Source of the DNA: Candidatus Puniceispirillum marinum IMCC1322
GTDB taxonomy: Bacteria; Pseudomonadota; Alphaproteobacteria; Puniceispirillales; Puniceispirillaceae
Reading direction: 5' to 3'
Assembly (NCBI RefSeq): GCF_000024465.1
Contig: NC_014010.1
Location: forward strand, 868,001 to 932,000
Length of the DNA: 64,000 nucleotides
Of the stretch, positions 34,301-41,640 are shown one piece after another. The notes under the pieces are model-generated. The model did no database searches and was not told where the DNA came from. It saw only the letters and a list, made by a program, of their open reading frames with translations. Made by a program: the position numbers and the translations under genes. Numbering within the stretch: position 1 is the first letter of the stretch; each line of letters starts with the position of its first letter.

Positions 34301-36080
34301 CCGGGCGCGCGATTGTTAGCACACCATTCGAGGCAGACACCTCATATTTGCTTGTCGTACCAGACACATCACTATCAATTGCCAAAGCGGCGGCAATTGT
34401 TGTCGCTGTATCCTGTGCCAGAACCAGTGTTCCTGAATTCAAAGTCACACTGCTCTCAAAAACACCATCACCATCCTCATCAGCGACAAGGTCAATGGTA
34501 AATTCTTCTGAGTTGGCATCATTTATTGTACCAGCAGTGATCGTCACGTCAGTACTTTTGCCTAGGCGATCAAGGGTAACGATATTATTATATTCATAGA
34601 TTGTGTTAATCTTATTACTTGTAGAACGCGTGAACGACAGGTTCTCAACACCCAAAGGATTACCTGATTGTGTGCGGTTATATGAATTCAGTGCTTCATT
34701 GATTTTTACCTGTGTATGCGCAAGAAAATCTTCACGCGTGATATCAGGGGATGAACCATCAATATCAAAGTCGGTGATATTTTCTGATACAAAACTATCT
34801 GTACCCAACAGATCAACCTCGATGGCTGTATCCAAGCTACTTACCGCACCATCTGCATCGGTCCGCTTGAGATCAATTTTGATTTTGTCATCAAGGTTTT
34901 GAACAATTTGGAGCTTCCGGTCATCACCATAAGCGGCGTTAACCGAACGCTCAACTTCTGCAGCAAGCTGGGTCGCATTATAAGTACCAGGTCTGATATC
35001 AATACTGACAGGCTGGTCACTATCATCGACATTGATAAGCAGAAAATCTTTGCCCCAATAAACGTCACCACCAGCATTACCACCTTCACGTGTGGCTTTG
35101 AATTCCAGTGGGTCGGTTACAATCTCAACCAGCTTGTCACCCTCTTCACCAAAGTCGAAGGATGTCTGCTCACCTTTGATTGTTGCAGGAGATGAAGGAA
35201 TCAGCTTCTGTAAATCATCAAGTTTGTAAAGCGGCGAACCCTTACCTTCCAGAAAGTAGTTGTCATCTGGAACGGTTGTTGTCTGGCGTCCAAACCTATC
35301 TATGAATACCTGATTACCCGCTTCATCAACTGAACTTACAAGATCAGGATCAATGATCTGGTCGTTAATGACCAGACGCGTATCGTATTTATTTGTTGGG
35401 TCATCAGCAGATGCCGATTGTGTCTTGATGAAATAGACAGTCGCAATTGTTGGGTTACCCAAATCATCAAAAATCGTAATTGATGTTGAATTTGTGAAGG
35501 TGCTGGCATCATCAGGATTAAATGTATAACCATCAGCAAATTGGGCTTGATCGGTGACAACTTCTGAAGACGCTGGAACGTTCACACCAAGATTAATGTT
35601 ACTTGTGGCCTGTGGATCACCAGATGTAACAGGAAGTTGCAAAGGCACTGCACTTTGAAGATCTTTAGCCGTTACCGATCCGTCATTGTTAACTGGGTAT
35701 GTCAGAAGATACTGACCTGCCGAGTCAACAACATAACGATCATTATCGACGTTCAATGAACCGTTACGCGTATAAACTGTCTGGGCTGACGTCAAAGATG
35801 GTTTCAGAGCAAAGAAACCCTGACCAGAAATCGCCAAATCGAGCGCGTTCAAAGACGATGCAATGTTACCCTGCGTAAACTGCTGTTTTACCCCTTTCAG
35901 GATTGCACCAGAACCAAGCGATGAGGATGAGTTCTGCAACGGTGAGGTCGCAAAGATATCGCCAAATTCAACACGGCTTCGCTTAAAGCCTGTTGTGCCA
36001 ACGTTCGCAATGTTGTTGGAAGTTGCGGAAATATCTGCCGAAGATCCATTCAGTCCAGTCAAAGCTGTATAAAACGACAT
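31353..36080 (-). CDS. flgE: FlgE, hook protein, giant form
   Basis: The protein has 1575 residues against about 400-600 for most hook proteins. The N-terminus is canonical (MSFYTALTGLNGSSADISAT then SNNIANVGTTGFKRSRVEFG), with the downstream DLAISGQGFFALKP block. The C-terminus is canonical (NVDITEELVNLITAQRNYQA, SAKAIETTTGLTQTIINI), preceded by LGKIVVANFNNQNGLKQIG. About 1,000 residues between them are inserted beta-rich domains. Two EVQSI modules with ATGYGNL and SNYADL units lie near residues 625-825. The hook is the universal joint, so a large insert would project outward or stiffen it. RBS AGGAG precedes the ATG. Confidence 0.95.
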   Translation of the reverse strand: MSFYTALTGLNGSSADISATSNNIANVGTTGFKRSRVEFGDIFATSPLQNSSSSLGSGAILKGVKQQFTQGNIASSLNALDLAISGQGFFALKPSLTSAQTVYTRNGSLNVDNDRYVVDSAGQYLLTYPVNNDGSVTAKDLQSAVPLQLPVTSGDPQATSNINLGVNVPASSEVVTDQAQFADGYTFNPDDASTFTNSTSITIFDDLGNPTIATVYFIKTQSASADDPTNKYDTRLVINDQIIDPDLVSSVDEAGNQVFIDRFGRQTTTVPDDNYFLEGKGSPLYKLDDLQKLIPSSPATIKGEQTSFDFGEEGDKLVEIVTDPLEFKATREGGNAGGDVYWGKDFLLINVDDSDQPVSIDIRPGTYNATQLAAEVERSVNAAYGDDRKLQIVQNLDDKIKIDLKRTDADGAVSSLDTAIEVDLLGTDSFVSENITDFDIDGSSPDITREDFLAHTQVKINEALNSYNRTQSGNPLGVENLSFTRSTSNKINTIYEYNNIVTLDRLGKSTDVTITAGTINDANSEEFTIDLVADEDGDGVFESSVTLNSGTLVLAQDTATTIAAALAIDSDVSGTTSKYEVSASNGVLTIARPDGVNFSVLKGNSTFPTGSSLQVSSADISDTLTVTKTTTGTVSATEVQSVAGLDATGLANLAGKSLTLGESGTINFGTSSLVVSKTTTGTASVAEVQSITGLTTTGLANLAGQKLTVSDGTNSISHTFTSAPADVAAVVTAIQGATGYGNLLFTASAGTDAVSLTYKSAAVITTTSTATQASAAVTVDFTTTPTLAEVVSAVQGHSNYADLGFTVSAGTDALTLTYAGNGVVATTTAASVGKMVSDDNVDSQYMAYSYFGNRPSMDVYDTRVAASGDATTSYISYTATQNKMKIFIDDAQATNFTVGANIRLSGKFPATEGNAGTLNGREFEIVSVASSTTTGNTTGRGYVEVSTSGLALAENDFTIAGAAADVSVYILANESTTTEAFFEGSYPVYEGSQENYSSKRMVVREIGSKRTDLGGFVASSAAFDNTGTATDLAALGLDAMAVATTAENSTIDWVDEKNPAIKVGYDAVNQRLNFTVDRTVLGSGTDSNFSSYSIYGSNATGSNNLGIPSQSSSSTVPIKGGEILFGDSFISDGEEVQPNDKRYGISVNYNSDLENFEFSSGSTGETIAGDGAIGVETTQKSSNIQVGRYTISATDGSAIKTIADADARIIGNGENQLLGVGSTKTDFIFTEGRGLKATAAVASGASANEDLSSVFKLSAQTGENVFNISVNGISGIIEVPAGSYVGSTLASALEKRINQISDPVTGDPIGGVSVSYDLENNNLSFTTGTTGDSSTIKVKGIARLGLDDVPLGVGSVPEIYNLVQATNDNGVALYVSADGKVVESPPENLVEGYYPLYIDEGELTFDKTGALVSPKNNVHYEKQEEGFSIALDVDFAASTQFAQPFSVLSVQQDGFTSGRLDGLEIDSSGTIRANYTNGQNNPLGKIVVANFNNQNGLKQIGNATYVETAVSGTPQVGEAGAEGFGNILSGSLERSNVDITEELVNLITAQRNYQASAKAIETTTGLTQTIINIRM
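33600..34215 (-). repeat. Repeated axial-protein module inside flgE
   Basis: Two EVQSI-type units are encoded near 34160 and 34015 (TEVQSVAGLDATGLANLAGK and AEVQSITGLTTTGLANLAGQ). They are followed by SDGTNSISHTFTSAPADVAA, VVTAIQGATGYGNLLFTASA and, after a linker, SNYADLGFTVSAGTDALTLT. The resemblance to fliD reaches long stretches of identical residues. Confidence 0.85.
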
Positions 36081-36150
36081 TAGTTAGTCTCCTGTAATGC
36101 AATATATTATTCAAAATTTCAGTTTATTAGGGTTACTAGTCTGTGCGTCC

Positions 36151-36843
36151 TTAACGGAAACGTGCCACGTCAGCCGCACGCACTTCGCCATAGTCACGAA
36201 CATCAAGCATCACCCCTGTGGTCGCGTCACCAGTAGAGGCAGAGAGAACGTCAGCAAAAATGCTTGGGGTCAGTGTTTCCATGCCATTACCAAAATCGAC
36301 ATGAGCTTCGATACGAACTGGATCCCCGCTGTTTAGAATATCTTCAGGAATATCTTCCCAAGAAAACCCAACAAGGCCAGATGCTTGCGGCCCAAGATCC
36401 TTTTTATGCAACAAGGCTCCAGCTTGATCCGTAAAGGCAAGGCTGGTAACGCCAGATGCAGATGGAAGATCCAGCATCCCGTGAATTTCACCATTATTAT
36501 CTGGACGGGCATAATTACCTGGAATCATAACTGAATTGCCAAGCATGTTTGATGCCGTAGCAATTCTAAATTCCGCCAGGGTTTCAGCCAATCCATTTAG
36601 CGTCTGATTCATGTCAGTGATGCCTGTTACAGTCGAGAACTGCGCCATCTGGGCAATCATGTCTGTATTTTCCATTGGTGCAAACGGGTCCTGATTTTGC
36701 AGCTGTGTAGTCATCAGCGTCAAAAACTCTTCCTGACCCAGCTGATCATTATTAGCTGGAGCTTCATCATCAGCAGATTTCACACCAAGCTTATCCAGAA
36801 TTGAATTCAGCGAGTTCTGGGAAGATGTATCAATAGTGCTCAT
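36151..36843 (-). CDS. flgD: FlgD, hook cap/assembly protein
   Basis: The protein has 230 residues. The N-terminal FlgD signature is clear: LGQEEFLTLMTTQLQNQDPF then APMENTDMIAQMAQFSTVTG. A FlgD Tudor/Ig-like half follows (MLGNSVMIPGNYARPDNNGE ... SLAFTDQAGALLHKKDLGPQ ... GLVGFSWEDIP). FlgD caps the growing hook and is later replaced by FlgK. It lies between flgC and flgE, with 17 bp to flgC and about 70 bp to flgE. Confidence 0.95.
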   Translation of the reverse strand: MSTIDTSSQNSLNSILDKLGVKSADDEAPANNDQLGQEEFLTLMTTQLQNQDPFAPMENTDMIAQMAQFSTVTGITDMNQTLNGLAETLAEFRIATASNMLGNSVMIPGNYARPDNNGEIHGMLDLPSASGVTSLAFTDQAGALLHKKDLGPQASGLVGFSWEDIPEDILNSGDPVRIEAHVDFGNGMETLTPSIFADVLSASTGDATTGVMLDVRDYGEVRAADVARFR

Positions 36844-36860
36844 TTATTCGGTCTCCGTTT

Positions 36861-37277
36861 CTATTTGCCCATGTTGATTGTGCGCATCATCAGAGCGCGT
36901 AAGGTGGTAACGACTTCAATATTATTCTGGTACTGGCGGCTAGCCTCCAGCATTTCTACAAACTCTTCTTCGACATTCACCGCAGCGCTATAGACAAAGC
37001 CTTTTGCGTCAGATTTTGGATGATCTGGCATATAAATACGCTCAGGCTTACGACTAAGCTTTGTTACACCAACCACTTGCGTGGTTGACATGCCGCTATC
37101 ATTAACATTGTCTGCAAAGCGCGTTTCGAAAACTGGCTTCATCGAGCGATAGGCTTCATCCTCGCTACTTGCCAGGTTTCCAGCATTAGCAAGGTTACTG
37201 GCGATCGTGTTGAGGCGCACCATTTGTGCGGCCATCGCCCGACCAGAAATATCAAAAACGTTTTTAATATCGGCCAT
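36861..37277 (-). CDS. flgC: FlgC, proximal rod protein
   Basis: The protein has 138 residues, as usual. The N-terminal motif VRLNTIASNLANAGNLASSE and the region EAYRSMKPVFETRF match FlgC. The C-terminal FVYSAAVNVEEEFVEMLEAS then RQYQNNIEVVTTLRALMMRT is the standard rod-protein end. Its start overlaps the flgB stop by one base, so the two are coupled. Confidence 0.95.
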   Translation of the reverse strand: MADIKNVFDISGRAMAAQMVRLNTIASNLANAGNLASSEDEAYRSMKPVFETRFADNVNDSGMSTTQVVGVTKLSRKPERIYMPDHPKSDAKGFVYSAAVNVEEEFVEMLEASRQYQNNIEVVTTLRALMMRTINMGK

Positions 37278-37663
37278 TACTCGCCCCTTATCGCCGACAT
37301 CAAGCCGGTTATGCGGTTGTTAAGAAAAGTGAGTGATGTTTGATAACGCATAACGTTTTCAGAAAATTCCATCTGTTCAACATTCAGTTCGACTGTATTT
37401 CCATCCAATGATGGATTTAATGGTTGACGATAAAGAACCTGATCTGGCCGACCATTCACCGCAGTTCTGATGTGACGTGCGTCAGAGCCATCCATAGTTC
37501 CATAGCCAGCAACACGACTGATTTCGTCTTCAAAATTAATATCACGTGCTTTGAAATTTGGAGTTGCAGCGTTGGCAATGTTCGACGCAAGAATATCGTT
37601 ACGTTTAGAGCGCAAAGACAATGCTGCCGAATGCACTTGCAAATAATCGCCAATTCCTTTCAT
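37277..37663 (-). CDS. flgB: FlgB, proximal rod protein
   Basis: The protein has 128 residues. It shows the FlgB pattern LRSKRNDILASNIANAATPN then FKARDINFEDEI near the N-terminus. The C-terminus is GNTVELNVEQMEFSENVMRY then QTSLTFLNNRITGLMSAIRG. It is the first gene of the flgB-L series and has a sigma-54-like promoter about 110 bp upstream, which overlaps a second site facing the other way. Confidence 0.96.
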   Translation of the reverse strand: MKGIGDYLQVHSAALSLRSKRNDILASNIANAATPNFKARDINFEDEISRVAGYGTMDGSDARHIRTAVNGRPDQVLYRQPLNPSLDGNTVELNVEQMEFSENVMRYQTSLTFLNNRITGLMSAIRGE

Positions 37664-37756
37664 TGTCTTACCTCTATATAGTTAACATTGATGGTTATAG
37701 ATCTCAGCTTTTCCACCCTTTTCAGGGTTTAAAAAACATCAACATAAACCGTCGAT

Positions 37757-37772
37757 TGGTCTGGAATTTGCA
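37757..37772 (+). promoter_or_regulatory. sigma-54-type promoter candidate for the 37808 gene
   Basis: The site reads TTGGTCTGGAATTTGCA, with GG-N10-GC spacing and a good TTTGC -12 element; the -24 element is weaker (TGGTCTG). It lies 36 bp before the ATG at 37808. Its GC (37770-37771) is shared with the minus-strand flgB site. Confidence 0.5.
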
Positions 37773-37785
37773 ATAAGGATGCCAA
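37770..37785 (-). promoter_or_regulatory. sigma-54-type promoter candidate for the flgB operon
   Basis: On the minus strand the site reads TTGGCATCCTTATTGCA, with GG-N10-GC spacing. It lies about 107 bp upstream of flgB, leaving a longer leader than at other sites. It overlaps the plus-strand candidate for the 37808 gene. Confidence 0.65.
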
Positions 37786-37807
37786 ATACAACGGCAAGGA
37801 TAAAAAA

Positions 37808-38821
37808 ATGGCTAGAACGACATTATCGAATAGTGCAGGTCCCGGCTCTTCAACGCCATTGGCACCTCAGACTATAAAAGTTCGCGATGCTGTAATCGCC
37901 AAGTGTGATGACCAGTCACTTGATGAGATGAATGAGTTTGTTAAAGGGCTGCTTGATCGCGAAACAGATGAACTGAAACGTCTTGGTATTCTGGCGGCGC
38001 GCGTTTACATTCTGCGCCAGCGGATTATGGCACTAATGGAGTCCGGCGCCTTAAAAAGTAACGATAAACAACTTGATTTTATCGATCCTGCACCCGCAGT
38101 AGCAGATGATAATCTTGATGATTTTTCTGATCTTGATAGTGATGTTAAAGACACGAACTGGATGCGTGTCCGCATTATTGAGAATTGTGAAGTTAATGGG
38201 GTTCGGTTCCCAAGCGGGGTTGTCATTGACGTTCATGCTGACGATGCCGCCAAATTAATTGAATTTGAGAAAGCCGAATTACAAGCAACCGATGTGAATG
38301 ATAAACCGCTTCCAGAAATGATTGCCTCGGCCGCTGACTTATCAGACATTCCTGACGACCTGATTGATATTTCTGATGAATTAACAGACATAAGTGAAGA
38401 CATGCTTAAAGAGTCAGATGACACGCTGGACGCGACTGATGGTCTGCCGGACGCGTCGGATGATATGATGGATATATCTGGTGAACTGGATGGGGAAGCT
38501 GAAAACCCTTTAGATACACCAACAGATGACATTATTGCTGAAAATGACATCATGCCTGAGGACATACCTAATGAAATCGATTTAACAGCACCCCTTTTTG
38601 AAGATAATAATGATGAAAATGAAGTTAGCCCATCTGATGATATAGCAGATAACGAGGCGATTGCCGCGGCTGTTGCGGACAAAATGCCAAAGGCTAGCGC
38701 CTCTTCACCCGATGGAGAACCTGTCGAAACCACCGAAGAAGATCTCCTCGCCGGCTTACAAGAGCTCACCGATCTAGACGAGATTGAAGCAGGGTCAGAT
38801 GACAGCAAAAAAGATAGCTGA
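37808..38821 (+). CDS. Unknown acidic protein in the flagellar locus
   Basis: I do not recognise this 337-residue protein. Residues 25-80 are helical (VRDAVIAKCDDQSLDEMNEF, VKGLLDRETDELKRLGILAA, RVYILRQRIMALM). Residues about 115-155 form a compact beta-like block (NWMRVRIIENCEVNGVRFPS, GVVIDVHADDAAKLIEFEKA). The last 170 residues are extremely Asp/Glu-rich with repeated DISDEL/DISED/DASDD motifs and few aromatics, so probably disordered. No signal peptide is seen. AAGGA lies before the ATG, and a sigma-54-like site lies 36 bp upstream, so it is probably in the flagellar regulon. A cytosolic scaffold or regulator is possible. Confidence 0.75.
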   Translation: MARTTLSNSAGPGSSTPLAPQTIKVRDAVIAKCDDQSLDEMNEFVKGLLDRETDELKRLGILAARVYILRQRIMALMESGALKSNDKQLDFIDPAPAVADDNLDDFSDLDSDVKDTNWMRVRIIENCEVNGVRFPSGVVIDVHADDAAKLIEFEKAELQATDVNDKPLPEMIASAADLSDIPDDLIDISDELTDISEDMLKESDDTLDATDGLPDASDDMMDISGELDGEAENPLDTPTDDIIAENDIMPEDIPNEIDLTAPLFEDNNDENEVSPSDDIADNEAIAAAVADKMPKASASSPDGEPVETTEEDLLAGLQELTDLDEIEAGSDDSKKDS

Positions 38822-38826
38822 TAATA

Positions 38827-39147
38827 GTGACGTATAGATTGAAATATTTTGTATATGGCGTTTTTGGATTTGGACTGATAATAGGGTTAACCAGTTGCAA
38901 AGGCATGTCTCGATTTGAACAGGAAACCTTTTCATGCGGTTTAAACGCAACAGGTATTATTGAGATCATTGTAAGGTCTATTGAACGTGGCGAGGATGCG
39001 ATCCTGACAACTGTGGACGGTGAAACTAGAATGCCCATCACGCAAAGCACTGACAATTTGATTGCAATATCTGACGGGCAAACAAACATCGTAATTGACC
39101 GTCACACTAAGATGTTAGAAGTCACCATCGCAGACAAAGTATATTAA
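38827..39147 (+). CDS. Small unknown lipoprotein
   Basis: The protein has 106 residues from a GTG five bases after the stop of the upstream acidic protein, probably co-transcribed. The N-terminus is a lipoprotein signal: a hydrophobic core (YFVYGVFGFGLIIGL) and lipobox LTSC at about residues 21-24. The mature part has an internal Cys, and beta-strand-like segments (TGIIEIIVRSIERGEDAI, LIAISDGQTNIVIDR). No family is recognised. A flagellar basal-body or outer-membrane role is inferred only from context. Confidence 0.65.
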   Translation: MTYRLKYFVYGVFGFGLIIGLTSCKGMSRFEQETFSCGLNATGIIEIIVRSIERGEDAILTTVDGETRMPITQSTDNLIAISDGQTNIVIDRHTKMLEVTIADKVY

Positions 39148-39196
39148 CTTGAATGCAAAAGCAGCATTTTCAAGATGTAGCCTTGTTAACTTTTAT

Positions 39197-39625
39197 CTAT
39201 TTTCCGTGAAACCGAACAATCGCATCAACATCACCTGCAGATAGCTTAGTTGCTTTCATTATCGCGTCTGCAGACGCACCTTTACGCGCCATTTCAATCG
39301 CTTTAGATGTGCCAACCTCACCCCGGACATCGTCAGTCAAACGCAATATATCCTCGCGCATGGAATCAAATGTTGCCCCATGCTCGGTGATCATATCACC
39401 CAATTTTGAAACATGCCCAGCAAGGCGCGACATGGTTTGGTTTTGAACTTCTAATTGTTGCGCTTGGTTTTGGAGCGCCTCGTCAAGTTTTTCTGACAGC
39501 AGCCTCTGTTCAGCCTGAACCGCGAGGCTTCGCCATACAACGACACCAAGTATGATTGCAACAGTCAGTAAAACAATGCCAGCAGGGCTCATAACAAAAG
39601 ATAAAAACGTATTCAGACTGTGCAT
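39197..39625 (-). CDS. DUF2802-like membrane-anchored coiled-coil protein
   Basis: The protein has 142 residues. One membrane helix (about 11-30, PAGIVLLTVAIILGVVVW) is followed by a coiled coil (LLSEKLDEALQNQAQQLEVQ to about residue 95). The C-terminal helix-turn-helix-like end is IEMARKGASADAIMKATKLS then AGDVDAIVRFHGK. This layout, with a C-terminal 'A..GAs...I...cgls..Ea..i...h' motif, matches the DUF2802 proteins that accompany polar flagellar and chemotaxis loci in gammaproteobacteria. It is the last gene of the flgP-flgT-flgA-flgM operon. Its biochemical function is unknown. Confidence 0.6.
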   Translation of the reverse strand: MHSLNTFLSFVMSPAGIVLLTVAIILGVVVWRSLAVQAEQRLLSEKLDEALQNQAQQLEVQNQTMSRLAGHVSKLGDMITEHGATFDSMREDILRLTDDVRGEVGTSKAIEMARKGASADAIMKATKLSAGDVDAIVRFHGK

Positions 39626-39671
39626 AGCAACGCCTTTTCTTTTTGCCAGCTATCAATACTGGCTTCCAATG

Positions 39672-39986
39672 CTAAATCGATTTATCAAGTGATTTGCGAA
39701 TATATTTTCCTAAATCATCTGACCATACGAGCCTAGCTCGCGTTTTAGCTTCCAGTAGATTTATCTTATCCAAGATTGCTGAAAGTTGCACCTTATCATC
39801 GGCACTAAATGTTCCACCTACTTGGGATGATTCAATTTCAGGCCAGACATCTTGAACCTGTTTTTCAATTTCTGCCAGCATAGCACGAAGATTAGCGGCA
39901 TCGTCCAGACGCACCAAAGCACTGTCAAGCGAGCGCTCGACAGTGTCAATAAGGGTCTGCGTTTTGGATGTGCGAATATCTGTCAC
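39672..39986 (-). CDS. FlgN-like flagellar chaperone candidate
   Basis: The protein has 104 residues from a GTG start. It is entirely helical and charged: TLIDTVERSLDSALVRLDDA, NLRAMLAEIEKQVQDVWPEI, LSAILDKINLLEAKTRARLV. FlgN is normally about 140 residues and lies next to flgM, as this gene does (15 bp after flgM). FlgN escorts FlgK and FlgL. The shortness and lack of a clear FlgN signature leave the call open; it could be a different small coiled-coil factor. Confidence 0.5.
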   Translation of the reverse strand: MTDIRTSKTQTLIDTVERSLDSALVRLDDAANLRAMLAEIEKQVQDVWPEIESSQVGGTFSADDKVQLSAILDKINLLEAKTRARLVWSDDLGKYIRKSLDKSI

Positions 39987-40001
39987 CTAAATAACCAGTA
40001 T

Positions 40002-40301
40002 TTAGGTTTTCAAATCCCTGTATGCATCCATTAGCGCATCAGAAATCAAATCAAGGTTAATTGGGTACTCACCGTTAGCAATCGCACTTTTGATGCGGTT
40101 AACCGCCTCAGCATTAACTGGTGGCTTTTCAGCCAGTTGTGCAATAGCCTGGGGTGAAGCCGCACCGCTCATCGTTACAGTATCGCGTGCGACTGGTGCT
40201 ACGTTGGACGCACCTGTTGCAACTGCTTTGCTGTCAAAATCACGATCGCGGGTTCTTTGAACCTCGACTCGATTGACCATATTTTTTATGGCATCAACCA
40301 T
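40002..40301 (-). CDS. flgM: FlgM, anti-sigma-28 factor
   Basis: The protein has 99 residues. The C-terminal FlgM domain is clear: VNAEAVNRIKSAIANGEYPI then NLDLISDALMDAYRDL, matching the helix that grips FliA. The N-terminal half is polar and disordered, as expected for a protein exported through the flagellum. FlgM holds FliA inactive until the hook is finished. Its partner fliA lies in this window at 47917. The gene follows flgA and precedes the FlgN-like gene. Confidence 0.9.
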   Translation of the reverse strand: MVDAIKNMVNRVEVQRTRDRDFDSKAVATGASNVAPVARDTVTMSGAASPQAIAQLAEKPPVNAEAVNRIKSAIANGEYPINLDLISDALMDAYRDLKT

Positions 40302-40337
40302 TAAAATAGCCTCCTAAAGATCATTAACGACTAGAAC

Positions 40338-41225
40338 TCACTGAATGTTAGCCCCTGTTGCAATTTTTTTTGAATTAATTATCTGGCCATGAACAATTTT
40401 ATCGCTATTCGCATTCTTGACCTTAATCCACTCACCAAATTGTCCATTTTCTAGGGCATATCCTAGCATACTGACAGCCACGGCACCAGCGCGATTCACC
40501 AATGTTACTTCTTGGTCTTTTTCGACCATCCAATATGGATGAAGCTGGCGGGCAAAGACTGGTTTCCTTGCAGAAATTGAAGTCTTTAAACGGCGTCCAA
40601 CCACATCATCATGATCAAAAAATACACCAACAACTTCACGCATCGACACATCAATAAACGCAACATCTTCAGGTGTGATTATATCGCCACGCGTCATGCT
40701 ACGGGTCAGGCTTACAACACGAGCCGTTTCCATTTGTTTGTTAGGTTTGGTGACTATGTTTCTTGATGTTCGAATGGTGGCTTTAACACTGGTTTTAGGT
40801 TTAGAAATACTGGTGTCTGGAGTCGCTGTTTTAATTTTTGTTCTTACGGCAACGCGCCACCCCGTTGCGTGTTCGCATTCCACGCGTACAGTTTGAAAAT
40901 TACCAAACATCGGGTTTACAGTCAGATCGCCATCACACTTTCGAAACAAGCGATCAGGATTTAAACTTGGCGTGGCTTCTACACCTTTGACTGACAAAAA
41001 CTGGGTGACAATTTCATTAATATATTCACCAGTAATAATTACACTGTCAGCGACCTTGCTGTCAGCCTTATCATCATTCAAAACTGAGGGCGGCACTGTT
41101 TTATTGGTACTTACAGCAGCCGCTGAACCTGCATTGACAATGCCCACAAACAGCCCAGCAACAACAGGCACCGCTAATTTGCTAATGCACAGCAAATTAT
41201 CCACCAATGAAATAGATCTGATCAC
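40338..41225 (-). CDS. flgA: FlgA, P-ring assembly chaperone
   Basis: The protein has 295 residues from a GTG at 41225, chosen because GGGGGAG lies 8 bp upstream; a GTG at 41246 is also in frame. A membrane/signal helix (KLAVPVVAGLFVGIVNAGSAA) is followed by the periplasmic part. The C-terminal SAF domain is typical: ARVVSLTRSMTRGDIITPED, REVVGVFFDHDDVVGRRLKT, VTLVNRAGAVAVSMLGYALE, then NGQFGEWIKVKNANSDKIVH. FlgA helps FlgI assemble into the P-ring. It overlaps the upstream LysM/FimV-like gene by 29 bp. Confidence 0.9.
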   Translation of the reverse strand: MIRSISLVDNLLCISKLAVPVVAGLFVGIVNAGSAAAVSTNKTVPPSVLNDDKADSKVADSVIITGEYINEIVTQFLSVKGVEATPSLNPDRLFRKCDGDLTVNPMFGNFQTVRVECEHATGWRVAVRTKIKTATPDTSISKPKTSVKATIRTSRNIVTKPNKQMETARVVSLTRSMTRGDIITPEDVAFIDVSMREVVGVFFDHDDVVGRRLKTSISARKPVFARQLHPYWMVEKDQEVTLVNRAGAVAVSMLGYALENGQFGEWIKVKNANSDKIVHGQIINSKKIATGANIQ

Positions 41226-41640
41226 TTTGTGAACTCCCCCCGCCACTGGTTGCCTTTGACTTGTTCTTGCCCAAGATCATATCTTGAATTTCATTCAATG
41301 ACGGCAGATGCAATGTTTTATCAGCATAAAGAAAATTTGGATTACCTCTTACAAAGGCTTTGGCATTAGCAGCAACAATAGCCATTTCGATGAATTTCAA
41401 ATTCAGTCCGCTATTGGCATAATGCTTGTTAATGACATGGCTTAGCGTTTCATTTTGCGCGACCTTGTGTTTAGTTGTGTAATTTGGATCAATGACGAAC
41501 GGATTATTGCTATCCACATTGCCAGACGCTGACTGATTTGGATATTCAAGGACAACAAGCGGTTGAGACTGGGCAAATGCACCTATTGAAACTGTTAAAC
41601 CAGTTAGCAAGGTTATTGTTAAAATAGTACGTATAATCAT
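41197..41640 (-). CDS. Secreted LysM/FimV-N-like protein
   Basis: The protein has 147 residues with a Sec signal peptide (IIRTILTITLLTGLTVSIGAF, cleavage near AFAQS). The mature part contains a LysM/FimV-N-like block: HKVAQNETLSHVINKHYANS, IEMAIVAANAKAFVRGNPNF, then LYADKTLHLPSLNEI. This recalls the FimV pattern of a gapped LysM in which residues are bound in the periplasm near the cell pole. The tail is Gly/Ser-rich. Its start overlaps flgT by four bases. Peptidoglycan binding at the flagellar pole is a reasonable guess. Confidence 0.6.
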   Translation of the reverse strand: MIIRTILTITLLTGLTVSIGAFAQSQPLVVLEYPNQSASGNVDSNNPFVIDPNYTTKHKVAQNETLSHVINKHYANSGLNLKFIEMAIVAANAKAFVRGNPNFLYADKTLHLPSLNEIQDMILGKNKSKATSGGGSSQSDQIYFIGG

